Notes: generated from the letters alone by a model not told the origin. A stretch of DNA of 64,000 nt from Paenibacillus sp. OK003 (GCF_900109515.1 NZ_FOBD01000011.1:124001-188000); one strand, 5' to 3'; shown: positions 50,706 to 60,112, numbered from the stretch's first letter. Numbers and translations are program-made.

Positions 50706-51113
50706 TTATACGGAATGTGCAGCTTTCATCTGGGCAGCCAGCTCAGACATTTTTTTATTGTGCAAATAGCTCTCCATCTCTTCTTCCGCACGGACCATCA
50801 CCTGCTGAATCAGGCAGCCTTCGTTATGATCCTGCGAGCATTCGAACAGGGAAGCCTGTCCTTCAATCGCATGGATAATCTCCAGAAATGAGGGGTCCGG
50901 ATTCTTCCGGCTAAGCCGATAACCACCATTGGCACCCGAAGTCGATTCGATCATGCCGGCTTTAACCAGCTTGGTCAATATTTTAGATAAGTAGGTTGGA
51001 GATACTTTCTGCATCTCAGCTAATTGATGTACACTGACCAGTTGTTCCGGTTCGGTCGCAACCAGAAAAAGCATGGTGTGCAGGGCATAGTTTGTAGCTT
51101 TCGAATATTTCAT
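50706..51113 (-). CDS. Rrf2-family transcriptional regulator
   Basis: 135 residues: winged helix MKYSKATNYALHTMLFLVA, SVHQLAEMQKVSPTYLSKILTKLVKAGMI and the wing STSGANGGYRL. Cys92 and Cys100 lie where NsrR has its first two Fe-S ligands, but position 106 is Met, not Cys. It may carry an altered cluster or sense redox through a Cys pair. GAGGTG precedes the ATG. It lies directly before the NTF2-like gene. Confidence 0.88.
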   Translation of the reverse strand: MKYSKATNYALHTMLFLVATEPEQLVSVHQLAEMQKVSPTYLSKILTKLVKAGMIESTSGANGGYRLSRKNPDPSFLEIIHAIEGQASLFECSQDHNEGCLIQQVMVRAEEEMESYLHNKKMSELAAQMKAAHSV

Positions 51114-51222
51114 GAGGGCACCTCATTATATACGGATTTAATTTATCTATAATAGACTTGATTGAACGCTCTGTCAAACGTCGAAAGTTCCCGCAAAATC
51201 AAACAAATGGACATCATTACAT

Positions 51223-52059
51223 TTAACTATGGTAAAGCCCGCGATAATCCGTTGGAGTCATGCCTTCATGGGCCAAGAACTGGCGGTTAAAATAACTGGC
51301 ATTGGGATACCCCGCTTCCTCTGCGATCTGTCCAATGTTGGTTGTAGGTCGTTCCAGCAGCCACTGCTTCGCCATCTGTAACCGCGAACGGGTTATAAAT
51401 TCCATCGGGGTCATCTCCACAGCACTCTTAAACATTTTGCAAAAGTAATACGAACTCACACCCGCCATATCCGCCCAATCCTGTAACAAAAACGGTTGGC
51501 ATGCCTCCTGCTGCATCTGTGGAAGCAGTGCAAGGATACGACTCTCAGCCTTGCTTGTGCGTGTGCTTTTCAGTGGAACCGCATGCTGTACGAACTCGGC
51601 CAGCACAGCGTAGGTTAGGGTAGATAGTTGGGCAGGACGCAGCATCCGGTTCTGCTCGGCTTCATTTAGTAGAGCCATATGTGCTTCTTCCCATGGAGCC
51701 TGCTGCCGCAGCGTCCACAACAGATTGCGGTGCAACCCCCGCTCAATCATATAATCATGCAGACGTTCACCGTAAAAATGAACCCATCGCACATCCCATG
51801 GATCATCCTCACTACTGTAGTAATGCTGCCGCTGCTGCGGGAAATACAGTACAGCCTGACCGGCACGAAGCTCATGCATTACCCCATCCACTTCCACGTA
51901 CCCCTTGCCCGCAGCCACATAGTGAATATTGAAGTTGTTCAGTGCGCCAGCCTCCCGTAATACGGTGTGCTCGGGGTGGTCGACATAAAGTCCAACGGAT
52001 TCTGGATAACAAAAATACGGAATATCCTGTAGGGTTAGCAATACAGTTTGTCTCATCAT
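51223..52059 (-). CDS. AraC-family regulator with cupin sensor domain
   Basis: 278 residues. An N-terminal AraC-binding cupin (about 30-95, NFNIHYVAAGKGYVEVDGV ... GQAVLYFPQQRQHYY) precedes a C-terminal double helix-turn-helix (FLLQDWADMAGVSSYYFCKMFKSAVEMTPMEFI and NIGQIAEEAGYPNASYFNRQF). It is divergent from the Gfo/Idh dehydrogenase gene and is likely its activator, responding to a sugar or polyol. Confidence 0.9.
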   Translation of the reverse strand: MMRQTVLLTLQDIPYFCYPESVGLYVDHPEHTVLREAGALNNFNIHYVAAGKGYVEVDGVMHELRAGQAVLYFPQQRQHYYSSEDDPWDVRWVHFYGERLHDYMIERGLHRNLLWTLRQQAPWEEAHMALLNEAEQNRMLRPAQLSTLTYAVLAEFVQHAVPLKSTRTSKAESRILALLPQMQQEACQPFLLQDWADMAGVSSYYFCKMFKSAVEMTPMEFITRSRLQMAKQWLLERPTTNIGQIAEEAGYPNASYFNRQFLAHEGMTPTDYRGLYHS

Positions 52060-52177
52060 AGCCCATTCTCTTTTCTAAACAATATTGTGTTAACTCATTT
52101 CAATATATTATCATTTTCATTCATTCATCTATTACTTATAATCACAATATACATTCATTCATAGGAGGAAACAACAA

Positions 52178-53182
52178 ATGAATTCAGATCGAAAATTGCG
52201 CTGGGGCATTATTGGTAGCGCTAGCATTGCCGTGCGATCCGTTATTCCAGGTTTGCAGCAATCCGAGTTGAATGAAGTAACCGCCATTGCCAGCCGGGAC
52301 GAAGAAAAAGCGAAACAAACCGCTGACCAACTCGGCATTTCTCAAGCCTATGGCAGCTATGAAGCTTTGCTTGCTGACGATTCTATTGATGCGGTCTACA
52401 TTCCGCTTCCAAACCATCTGCACCGGGAGTGGACACTCCGTGCCGCAGAAGCTGGTAAACATATTTTGTGTGAGAAGCCACTGGCACTGACGGAGCAGGA
52501 AGCTCAGGAGATGGTGCAAGCCTGTGAAGACGCTGGTGTGCATCTGGCTGAGGCTCTCATGTACCGACACCATCCACGTTATGATCAAATTAAGGATATT
52601 ATCGCCAGCGGAGAAATTGGTGAGATCCGCGGCATTCATAGTACATTTTCGTTCAACAGTTCAGGTTCGACAGGTAATGTTCGTTTCCGGCGTGATTGGG
52701 GCGGCGGTTCCCTGTATGATATCGGCTGTTATTCCATCAGTGCAGCACGCTTGCTGCTTGGCCAAGAGCCATCGGCGGCAACCGTCATTGGCATGTTCTC
52801 CCCTGAGCATGGTCATGTGGATATGATGGCTTCCGGTCTGCTTGAGTTCGACAATCATATTGGTGTGACCTTTGACAGCAGTATGTGGGCAGCCTTCCGC
52901 AACACACTGGAGGTGCTTGGATCAGATGGCATCATCGAGGTTCCTTCTGCTTATATCAGCAATCCGGATCGCGGCTCCAACTTCTTCGTAACGGTTGACG
53001 GTGAGCGTAAGGAGATTGAAGTTCCACAGGTGAATCACTACTCCCTCCAGGGAGACGACATGGCACGAGCTGTACTTCAAGGTAAAGCTCTGCGCTTTGC
53101 TCCATCCGATGCCGTAGCCAATATGAAAGTACTCGAAGCTTGTCTTCGTTCAGCAGAAGAACGTACACGAATTACACTATAA
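52178..53182 (+). CDS. Gfo/Idh/MocA-family oxidoreductase A
   Basis: 334 residues. An NAD(P)-binding Rossmann start (LRWGIIGSASIAVRSVIPGLQ) is followed by the AYGSYEALLADDSIDAVYIPLPNHLH and GKHILCEKPLALTEQE motif with the catalytic Lys, then the C-terminal beta-sheet domain (GGGSLYDIGCYSISAARLLLG). Typical substrates are sugars, cyclitols or their phosphates. GGAGGAAACAAC precedes the ATG. It forms an operon with an aldo/keto reductase 21 bases downstream. Confidence 0.92.
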   Translation: MNSDRKLRWGIIGSASIAVRSVIPGLQQSELNEVTAIASRDEEKAKQTADQLGISQAYGSYEALLADDSIDAVYIPLPNHLHREWTLRAAEAGKHILCEKPLALTEQEAQEMVQACEDAGVHLAEALMYRHHPRYDQIKDIIASGEIGEIRGIHSTFSFNSSGSTGNVRFRRDWGGGSLYDIGCYSISAARLLLGQEPSAATVIGMFSPEHGHVDMMASGLLEFDNHIGVTFDSSMWAAFRNTLEVLGSDGIIEVPSAYISNPDRGSNFFVTVDGERKEIEVPQVNHYSLQGDDMARAVLQGKALRFAPSDAVANMKVLEACLRSAEERTRITL

Positions 53183-53203
53183 GAAGAGAGGATGAACTGA
53201 ATT

Positions 53204-54151
53204 ATGGAATACATTGAAATTGCTGGTGCAGGCAAACCTATCTCCCGATTGATTAAAGGAACCGATTATTTCTACCATGATGCCTATGAAAAAGCAGCTA
53301 CGAACATGGATGCATTCCTGGCAATTGGCGGTAATACCGTTGACTCCGCTCATATTTATTGTGGCGGGCAGAGTGAAGAAGTTCTCGGACGTTATATGCA
53401 AGAACGGGGTAACCGTAACGAGATCGTTATTTTGACCAAAGGTGCGCATCATGACCAGAATGGCCCACGCGTTAACGCTGATGCTATCCGCAGTGATCTT
53501 CTTACCAGTCTGGAACGGTTGCAAACGGAACATGTGGAGCTATATGCCCTGCATCGGGACGATCCCAACACACCCGTTGGCGTGATTCTCGAAGCATTGA
53601 ACGAACATATTGAATCCGGCAAAATCGGCGCGATCGGCGCCTCTAACTGGACCTGGCAGCGGCTGGAGGAAGCTAACGCATATGCGGCTGCTAACGGTCT
53701 GAAAGGTTTCACATTCAGCAGCCCGAATCTCAGTCTCGCCAAAGCGAACGAACCGTTCTGGGCAGGCTGTGTATCGGCAGACGAAGAAACACTGGCATGG
53801 CATGAGCGCACCAAGCTTCCATTGCTGTCCTGGTCATCCCAGGCTCGCGGCTTCTTTACCGGACGCTTCACCCCAGAAGTGCGGGATAATGAAGATCTCG
53901 TTCGGGTATTTTACAGTGACGGCAACTGGGAACGTTTGCACCGGGCGGAACAATTGGCCGCGTCGAAAAATACCACGCCAATTCAGATTGCTCTTGCTTA
54001 TGTATTGAACCAACCGTTTCCAACCTGTGCGCTGATTGGCGCTCAAAATCGGGCGGAACTGCTCTCCTGTGACGAAGGTTCTCGCATCATACTAACCCGT
54101 GAGGAACTGGATTGGCTGGATTTGGGCAGTCATGTGAAACCAAGCGTGTAA
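53204..54151 (+). CDS. Aldo/keto reductase
   Basis: 315-residue (beta/alpha)8 NAD(P)H oxidoreductase. Catalytic residues appear as Asp and Tyr in NTVDSAHIYCGG, Lys in VILTKGAHH and His in LYALHRDDP. FTFSSPNLSLAKANEPFWAGC is a substrate-loop feature of one AKR group found with sugar dehydrogenases. It follows the Gfo/Idh gene in the same transcript and precedes a good terminator. The pair probably oxidises and reduces steps of one sugar or polyol route (inference). Confidence 0.9.
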   Translation: MEYIEIAGAGKPISRLIKGTDYFYHDAYEKAATNMDAFLAIGGNTVDSAHIYCGGQSEEVLGRYMQERGNRNEIVILTKGAHHDQNGPRVNADAIRSDLLTSLERLQTEHVELYALHRDDPNTPVGVILEALNEHIESGKIGAIGASNWTWQRLEEANAYAAANGLKGFTFSSPNLSLAKANEPFWAGCVSADEETLAWHERTKLPLLSWSSQARGFFTGRFTPEVRDNEDLVRVFYSDGNWERLHRAEQLAASKNTTPIQIALAYVLNQPFPTCALIGAQNRAELLSCDEGSRIILTREELDWLDLGSHVKPSV

Positions 54152-54186
54152 AACTGGCATACACTTTTAATTCAATCTTGATGGTG

Positions 54187-54234
54187 AAAGGACTGATTCT
54201 TCCGCGATGTAGCGGAGTGGTCAGTCCTTTTTGG
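54187..54234 (+). terminator. Intrinsic terminator
   Basis: AAAGGACTGA ... TCAGTCCTTTTT with an inner CCGC/GCGG stem, 36 bases after the aldo/keto reductase stop. Confidence 0.85.
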
Positions 54235-54483
54235 AATGCCAGCTAACCATTCAACCATTGTAGCCATGCCGTAGGCAGGAACAATTATCGCTTTTCGCTA
54301 GGATCAGCATATCGCCAAACTTCGGGTACAGACTTGTCCTCTATTACGGATTCTACCCATCCTGGTTATCATGAAAAAAGTAATAAAAAGAGACTACCCG
54401 CCAGAAATATTTCTCTGGAGGTAACCCCTTCTTAATATTAGATAGTCAAACGAATTAACGTAATGGCGATGATGTCGTTACGA
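54235..54483. other. Intergenic region between convergent genes
   Basis: No gene seen. A weaker minus-strand hairpin at about 54398-54421 (CCAGA/TCTGG with a TCTCTTTTTATT tail) probably ends the Gfo/Idh gene coming from the right. Confidence 0.45.
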
Positions 54484-55503
54484 TTACAGCTTCACGATCT
54501 GACCCGTCTTCTCGGATTCGAATGCTGCCAGAATCACTTGCAGGGAACGCAGACCTTCTTCACCGGAAATGCTTGGCGGTGTTTGCGTTACAATCGACTC
54601 TACAAATGCGTCAATAACGCCGCTTGGTACTTGTTTCTCGTTGGTAGCCATTGCGCCAACTTTGTATGTTTCAACCGTACCGTTAGTCAGCTCAACGATA
54701 ACCTCGTCGCCTTCTACCGTTCCGATCTTCATCACACCATTTTCACACCACAGAACCGTACTGTTATCTCCTGCTCTGTATTGTGTCCAGCTCGCTACCA
54801 GCGTACCGATTGCACCGCTCTTCATACGAAGCAGACATGTCGCGTTATCGTCCACTTTGGTGTTTTCCTTGTGCAATGTGCTGATAAAACCAGCAACTTC
54901 GGATACTTCGTCATTCAGCAAATAACGGATAAAGTCCGATTTGTGCACGCCCAGGTCACCCATGGCACCCATAATCGCTTCTTCTTTGCGGAAGAACCAG
55001 CTTTCTGCACCGTCTACGCTCCAGCCTTCCGGACCCGGATGACCAAAGGAAGTACGGAAATTCAGGACTTTGCCGAGTTTGCCGGAGTCCAAGATTTCTT
55101 TGGCTTTCACGTGTGGAGGCATCAAGCGCTGGTTGTGTCCAACCATCAGATACACACCGTTTTTCTTGGCAGCTTCAATCATTTGCTCGCCTTCTTCGGT
55201 TGTAACCGCCATTGGTTTTTCCACCAGTACATGTTTACCCGCATTTGCAGCAGCAATGGCCATCGAGGCATGCAGATAGTTCGGCGTACAAACACTGACT
55301 GCATCCACTTCTTCGTTTGCAAGCAATTCTTCGTAGCTGGAGTAAGCTTTACCGCCGTAAGTTTCGGCCATCTTCTCCGCACGCTCCACGATCGGATCGG
55401 CAAATGCGACAAGTTCTACGTTCTCATTGGCAGCATACTCTGGAATATGTCTGCGCTCGGCAATGGCACCACAGCCGAATACAGCAACTTTAATTTTACT
55501 CAT
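54484..55503 (-). CDS. Gfo/Idh/MocA-family oxidoreductase B
   Basis: 339 residues with a Rossmann start KIKVAVFGCGAIAERRHIPEYA, AYSSYEELLANEEVDAVSVCTPNYLHA and the catalytic GKHVLVEKPMAVTTEEGEQM. The C-terminal domain has GAMGDLGVHKSDFIRYLL. It follows a sugar-phosphate isomerase/epimerase gene by 27 bases on the same strand, a pairing typical of inositol or rare-sugar catabolism. It is a paralogue of the gene at 52178-53182 and converges with that operon. Confidence 0.92.
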   Translation of the reverse strand: MSKIKVAVFGCGAIAERRHIPEYAANENVELVAFADPIVERAEKMAETYGGKAYSSYEELLANEEVDAVSVCTPNYLHASMAIAAANAGKHVLVEKPMAVTTEEGEQMIEAAKKNGVYLMVGHNQRLMPPHVKAKEILDSGKLGKVLNFRTSFGHPGPEGWSVDGAESWFFRKEEAIMGAMGDLGVHKSDFIRYLLNDEVSEVAGFISTLHKENTKVDDNATCLLRMKSGAIGTLVASWTQYRAGDNSTVLWCENGVMKIGTVEGDEVIVELTNGTVETYKVGAMATNEKQVPSGVIDAFVESIVTQTPPSISGEEGLRSLQVILAAFESEKTGQIVKL

Positions 55504-55530
55504 GTATAAATGTCTCCTTTGACAATTAAA

Positions 55531-56307
55531 TTAGAATTGGTTCAAGTAATTCTGCTTCAACCAGTTATGGCTGTTGGCTACGCTCTCAAGCGGTGGATTC
55601 TGGCAAACGTCCTGTTCCACGATCAGCCATTCTACACCTGCACTTGTAGCCGCTTCAATAACAGCTGGCAGATTAACGGAACCTTGTCCCAGTTCTAATG
55701 TCTTCATCTGGCCCTGTTCATCTTTGCTGAAGTCTTTCAAGTGAAGCAACGGCAGACGGCCTGCATATTTGTTGATATACTCAATCGGATTTTGTCCGGC
55801 AAATTGTACCCAACATACGTCCATTTCCACTTGAACCGCTTCAGGCGTCGTTTGAGCAAACATCGCATCAAAGGCATTTTCGTCGCCAACCTGACCATGG
55901 AATTCGAAATCATGGTTGTGATAACCGAAGATCAGACCTTGTTTAGTCGCTTCAGCACCATATTGCTGCAATTCGTTAAACAGTTTGGTCCAGCCTTCTG
56001 CATTCTCTGGACGATCTTCAGGCATCAGGTAAGGGCAGATCATATATTGAGCCCCAATGGTTTTGAGGTAGTCGATTTGTTGTTGCAAATCTTCACGCAT
56101 GGCATGCAATGAAACGTGACTGCTGAAACCTTTCAGTCCAAGCTCATCCAATAGCGCTTTCATTTCTTCGGCAGGAATGTCACCATATCCAGCAAATTCA
56201 ACACCTTCATAACCAAGCTCAGCTACTTTGCGCAACGTTCCACGGAAATCTGCTGCAGTTTCATCACGGAGTGTAAACAATTGCAAACCAATATTAAGTT
56301 TTTTCAT
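55531..56307 (-). CDS. Sugar phosphate isomerase/epimerase (xylose-isomerase-like TIM barrel)
   Basis: 258-residue AP-endonuclease-2-type barrel. Landmarks are LNIGLQLFTLRDE, LGYEGVEFAGYGDIPAEEMK, GYHNHDFEF (metal His) and VQVEMDVCWVQFAGQNPIEYINKYAGRLPLLHLKDF (metal and catalytic residues). It probably isomerises or dehydrates a keto-sugar or inosose. It is the first gene of the pair with the Gfo/Idh oxidoreductase and is divergent from an AraC regulator. Confidence 0.92.
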   Translation of the reverse strand: MKKLNIGLQLFTLRDETAADFRGTLRKVAELGYEGVEFAGYGDIPAEEMKALLDELGLKGFSSHVSLHAMREDLQQQIDYLKTIGAQYMICPYLMPEDRPENAEGWTKLFNELQQYGAEATKQGLIFGYHNHDFEFHGQVGDENAFDAMFAQTTPEAVQVEMDVCWVQFAGQNPIEYINKYAGRLPLLHLKDFSKDEQGQMKTLELGQGSVNLPAVIEAATSAGVEWLIVEQDVCQNPPLESVANSHNWLKQNYLNQF

Positions 56308-56450
56308 AATAGATGCACCTCTGCTCTCAAATTTGCTTTCATTGCTCTATCTGGTATCATCCTAACGCAAAACAGGCTAGAATGAACATATACAATATCG
56401 TCAGAACATGAACTATCTGATCAAATTTTTAAATTTGGAGGATACATCAT

Positions 56451-57269
56451 TTGGAAACCTCAGTGCTGATCTGTGATTACTCATATCACTACAAGGCGTT
56501 CAACCATAATATGAAGGGCGAGTTGCAGACTTATCTGTTCCGTCTGCAAACCGAAGGCTCTTGCAAGGTATATGTGCAGGATGAAGAATTTAAGATGACT
56601 GGCGGCGATTTACTACTGCTCAAACCCGGAGACGATTACTATCTCGTGGTAGAAGAACCTCATAAGGAGGGCAGGTTGTCCAGCGGAGACTATTATTTGT
56701 TCTGTGAAGGGGAATGGATTGATAGCTGGTGGAAGCGTCATCATCGATCCACGGTGAGCCACATCGGGCTGGATGATAAATTGGTCAGTCTCTGGCGCAG
56801 TATGCTCCTGGAGAAACGCCGTGGACCGCTGGAGGAAAATATAGAACTGAATGACGTACTGCTGCGTGGTTTGTGTCTGTATATCGATCGGGCCATCAAG
56901 GAGAATATCCAGACGGATCGTTCTGTTTCTTCGACACTGAAGCTGAAACGATTCATTGAAGAACATGCCACTGTGACCTTCAAACTCGAAGAAGCCGCCC
57001 GCTACGCAGGACTAAGCCTGTCTCGTGCGGTGCGATTGTTCAAGGAGCACTACGGCCAAACGATGATCCAGTATGCGATTGAGATTCGGCTGAACGCTGC
57101 CTTGGAGCGTATGAAGTACAGCGATATGACCCTAGAGCATATTGCCGAAACATGCGGCTTTGCAAGCTATTCCTATTTTCATCGGGTATTCCGATCCCAT
57201 TTTGGAATGTCTCCGGCTGAATATCTCAAATCCCAGGCCCATCAATCCATCGATTTGGAGCATGTCTAG
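56451..57269 (+). CDS. AraC-family regulator
   Basis: 272 residues. A cupin-like N-terminal sensor (TYLFRLQTEGSCKVYVQDEEFKMTGGDLLLLKPGDDYYL) and a C-terminal AraC domain (FKLEEAARYAGLSLSRAVRLFKEHYGQTMIQYAIEIRL, then HIAETCGFASYSYFHRVFRSHFGMSPAEY). The start is TTG 56451, fixed by GGAGG 9 bases upstream. It is divergent from the isomerase/oxidoreductase operon and probably activates it in response to the pathway sugar. Confidence 0.88.
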   Translation: METSVLICDYSYHYKAFNHNMKGELQTYLFRLQTEGSCKVYVQDEEFKMTGGDLLLLKPGDDYYLVVEEPHKEGRLSSGDYYLFCEGEWIDSWWKRHHRSTVSHIGLDDKLVSLWRSMLLEKRRGPLEENIELNDVLLRGLCLYIDRAIKENIQTDRSVSSTLKLKRFIEEHATVTFKLEEAARYAGLSLSRAVRLFKEHYGQTMIQYAIEIRLNAALERMKYSDMTLEHIAETCGFASYSYFHRVFRSHFGMSPAEYLKSQAHQSIDLEHV

Positions 57270-57400
57270 GTTTAGTTTATTCTCAAATCCCCTTACTTCA
57301 GGATGAAAGCAGCTGATTTTCAATCGCCTGCTTTCTTTTTCCAACCCTTCTTTCCAAAACCTCGTCTTATTTCTACACTGACTGATTACTTGCGATAATC

Positions 57401-57450
57401 AAAAACACATAAACAGCCCTTCCGTATCCCAATAGGAACGAAAGGGCTGC
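57401..57450 (-). terminator. Probable terminator of mmuM
   Basis: CAGCCCTT / AAGGGCTG stem with an inner CGT/ACG pair and a moderate minus-strand tail TTTATGTGTTTTTG, about 50 bases after the mmuM stop. Confidence 0.55.
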
Positions 57451-57500
57451 TCGTATGACTCCTTCACAGGCAGGGTGAATCCCAAGCACATACGAAGGAG

Positions 57501-58526
57501 CTATTTCCGCCACTTCTTCGCCAGCTCACCAATCTGCTGCGGTGTAGTTCGGCAGCACCCACCAATCAGCTTAGCACCTGCCGCCACCCACTGTTCTGAA
57601 GCATCGCTCATGCTGCCACAAGTGCCCTGACCACTCCATGTCTTCGTCACTGCATCATATATCTCACCCGAGTTCGGGTATACAATAATCGGTTTATCGC
57701 TGGCACGACTCAGAATACCGACCGCTTCCGTTACCACTTCCATGGGAGCACAATTCAGCCCAATCGCAGCAATCTGAGGTTCGGCATCCAGCAATCGTGC
57801 ACACTCTTCCAATAGCGTGCCTTCACTGATCGCTGTCCCGTCTTTTAATGAGAAGGACAGCCAAGCGTAGGCGTTCGGAAATTCTTTTAACAAAGCGACC
57901 AATACCTGTGCTTCCTGCAAGGATGGGATCGTCTCAAATGCCAGAATATCCGCCCCTGCTTCCAGCAAGGCTGTGATTCGGGGACGATGAAACGCGCTCA
58001 ACGTCTCGTCTGAGACACCATAGTGACCGACATACTCCGAACCATCTGCCAGATATGCGCCATACGGTCCAACGGATGCAGCAACAATCGGTCTTGGACG
58101 AGCCGCTGCCCTTTTTCCCATGGCAACTGCCGTTTGTTTTTTACCATTTGACTCATTGCCGAATACATGCTCTGCGGCTTCACCTTGCACTTCTGCCCAG
58201 ACATCATCTCGCGCCTGCACAGCCAGCTCTACCGTCTTGCGAATCAGCTCCAGCGATTGCTGCTCTCCGATTCCTCTCTTGCCGAAGCCTTCCACCGTCG
58301 CCTGATAACTGGATGTAATTGCACAGTCGGCTCCTGCGCGGAAATAATCTGCATGGACCTGAACGATAACATCTGGATTCTCGAGCAATACACGAGCCGA
58401 CCATAGTGGATCATCCAGATCACAGCCATGCTGCTCCAGTTCGGTTGCCAGCGCCCCATCCAGAATCATGACTGGATACTCACGCAGGATCTGTTCTATG
58501 GGATTAGTCTGTTGTACTTGCGTCAT
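57501..58526 (-). CDS. mmuM: Homocysteine S-methyltransferase
   Basis: 341 residues transferring a methyl group from S-methylmethionine (or SAM) to homocysteine to give methionine. Homocysteine-binding zinc ligands are seen as Cys in GLNCAPMEV and the Cys pair in GGCCRTTPQQI. The N-terminal VMILDGALATELEQHG is typical. The start overlaps the stop of the permease gene by 23 bases, so the two genes are translationally coupled. The operon is led by a SAM-I riboswitch. Confidence 0.93.
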   Translation of the reverse strand: MTQVQQTNPIEQILREYPVMILDGALATELEQHGCDLDDPLWSARVLLENPDVIVQVHADYFRAGADCAITSSYQATVEGFGKRGIGEQQSLELIRKTVELAVQARDDVWAEVQGEAAEHVFGNESNGKKQTAVAMGKRAAARPRPIVAASVGPYGAYLADGSEYVGHYGVSDETLSAFHRPRITALLEAGADILAFETIPSLQEAQVLVALLKEFPNAYAWLSFSLKDGTAISEGTLLEECARLLDAEPQIAAIGLNCAPMEVVTEAVGILSRASDKPIIVYPNSGEIYDAVTKTWSGQGTCGSMSDASEQWVAAGAKLIGGCCRTTPQQIGELAKKWRK

Positions 58527-59916
58527 GTACTTGTCCTCTTTTCTTATTCACACGTTCTGTCAAATAATACGCTGCGTAACACACCGCGATGAATGGAACT
58601 CCGCAATACAGCGCTATTCGCTGTGTCGGGTCAAAAGCAATGCCTATACATGAAGCCAGGCACAATATAAACGAGATGATCGGTACCGCCGGGTAAAGTG
58701 GTGTGCGGTAGACCAGATCCTTGACCGCATGTCCTTCCCGGATATACTGTCTGCGGAACATGTACTGTGAAGCACTGATGCTCATCCAGACCGCAACGAC
58801 AGCCAGACCTGAAATGGAGACCAGTGTAATATACACGGTACCTGGCGCAATGATGCTGGACAGCAAAGCCAGACCGCCCCCAACCATACTGATCAAGAGC
58901 GCATTCAGCGGCACACCACGTTTGGTCAATTTGGCAAACCATGGAGAGATCGTCTTTTTATCGGCCAGTGACCAGAGCATCCGCGAAGATGCATACAATC
59001 CCGAATTGGCCGCAGACAAAATCGCCGTCAAAATAACAAAATTCATGATGTCCGCTGCATACGGAACACCGATTCGCTCCATGACCGCCACAAACGGACT
59101 TTCGAGTACGCTTGCATCCGACATCGGCAGCAGTGCCGAGAGGATAACAATCGTTCCGATAAAAAAGATAATTAAACGCCACAGCGTGGTATGGATCGCT
59201 TTTGGAATCGTCTTCTCCGGATTCTCTGTTTCCCCGGCAGCAATCCCAATCAGTTCGGTACCCGAGAACGCAAAGTTTACAGCAAGCATCGTCATTAGTA
59301 TCGCAGTAGCCCCATTGGGGAACCAACCAGATGCTGTAATATTGGATAGAAACGGTGCAGGTTCCGAATTTGCCATTGGAATAATACCAAACACGGCTGC
59401 GCCTCCGAGAATAATGAAGACTACAATTGTAAGGACTTTAACTGCGGAAAACCAGAACTCCGATTCCGCAAAAAATTTGACAGTCAGCGCGTTGAACAGG
59501 AAGATCATAACCGCAAACAATGCGCTCCAGATCCAAACATTCACTGAAGGAAACCAGCGCTGCATCAGCAGCCCGGCCGCTGTAAATTCGGAACCGAGGG
59601 CAACCGTCCAGGTGAGCCAATACAACCAGGCTACTGTGTATCCTGTTGCTGGTCCGATATATTTTGCCGCATAGCTATGAAACGCCCCTGTCTCTGGCAT
59701 ATGAACAGAAAGTTCACCTAGACAGAGCATGACCAGATAGACGACAATCGCTCCGATCAGATAAGACAGAATGGTACCGATCGGTCCTGCCTGCTGGATG
59801 GTATAACCCGAGCTAAGAAATAACCCTGTACCGATAACTCCACCGAGTGAGAGCATGACTACATGCCGTGCCTGCATTTTGCGCTGAAAATGCCCTGTAT
59901 CTTTGTTGTTATTCAT
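58504..59916 (-). CDS. mmuP: Amino-acid permease, probable S-methylmethionine transporter
   Basis: 470-residue APC-superfamily permease with 12 hydrophobic segments. MQARHVVMLSLGGVIGTGLFLSSGYTIQQAGP is the classical AAT-family N-terminus, and FAFSGTELIGIAAGETENPEKTIPKAI the conserved central loop. S-methylmethionine is the likely substrate from its coupling to mmuM and control by a SAM riboswitch (inference from context). GGGGAG precedes the ATG. Confidence 0.88.
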   Translation of the reverse strand: MNNNKDTGHFQRKMQARHVVMLSLGGVIGTGLFLSSGYTIQQAGPIGTILSYLIGAIVVYLVMLCLGELSVHMPETGAFHSYAAKYIGPATGYTVAWLYWLTWTVALGSEFTAAGLLMQRWFPSVNVWIWSALFAVMIFLFNALTVKFFAESEFWFSAVKVLTIVVFIILGGAAVFGIIPMANSEPAPFLSNITASGWFPNGATAILMTMLAVNFAFSGTELIGIAAGETENPEKTIPKAIHTTLWRLIIFFIGTIVILSALLPMSDASVLESPFVAVMERIGVPYAADIMNFVILTAILSAANSGLYASSRMLWSLADKKTISPWFAKLTKRGVPLNALLISMVGGGLALLSSIIAPGTVYITLVSISGLAVVAVWMSISASQYMFRRQYIREGHAVKDLVYRTPLYPAVPIISFILCLASCIGIAFDPTQRIALYCGVPFIAVCYAAYYLTERVNKKRGQVHDASTTD

Positions 59917-59954
59917 TCCTGCTCCCCTACTTCTTCATCCAGAAAACAACAAAA

Positions 59955-59986
59955 CAAAAAGACACACTCTTCCTGAAGAGTGCGCC
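59955..59986 (-). terminator. SAM riboswitch expression-platform terminator
   Basis: Minus-strand GCGCACTCTT / AAGAGTGTGTC stem with a short loop and a T5 run, between the S-box aptamer and mmuP. Termination in high SAM is the expected outcome. Confidence 0.85.
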
Positions 59987-60008
59987 GTTACTGACAAATA
60001 AAAACAAA

Positions 60009-60112
60009 CGCTCCTATCTATCAGGCTGTTCACCCGCTGGAATTAGCACAGTATCCTTCAGATCTGTTGCTGAGGTTTCTAAGGGCCAGTCCCTCCACCT
60101 CTCTGGATAAGA
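60009..60112 (-). promoter_or_regulatory. SAM-I (S-box) riboswitch
   Basis: The minus strand reads CTTATCCAGAGAGGTGGAGG, then GACTGGCCC, GAAACCTCAGCAAC and GTGCTAATTCC, in the order and spacing of the S-box consensus (P1, kink-turn, P3 and junction). It sits about 90 bases before mmuP with a terminator between, so the mmuP-mmuM operon is predicted to be on when SAM is low. Confidence 0.93.

Noticed and set aside
54463..55509. 348-codon open frame antisense to the Gfo/Idh oxidoreductase
   Set aside because: Covers the real gene almost exactly, rich in Cys, His and Phe, and has no ribosome binding site.
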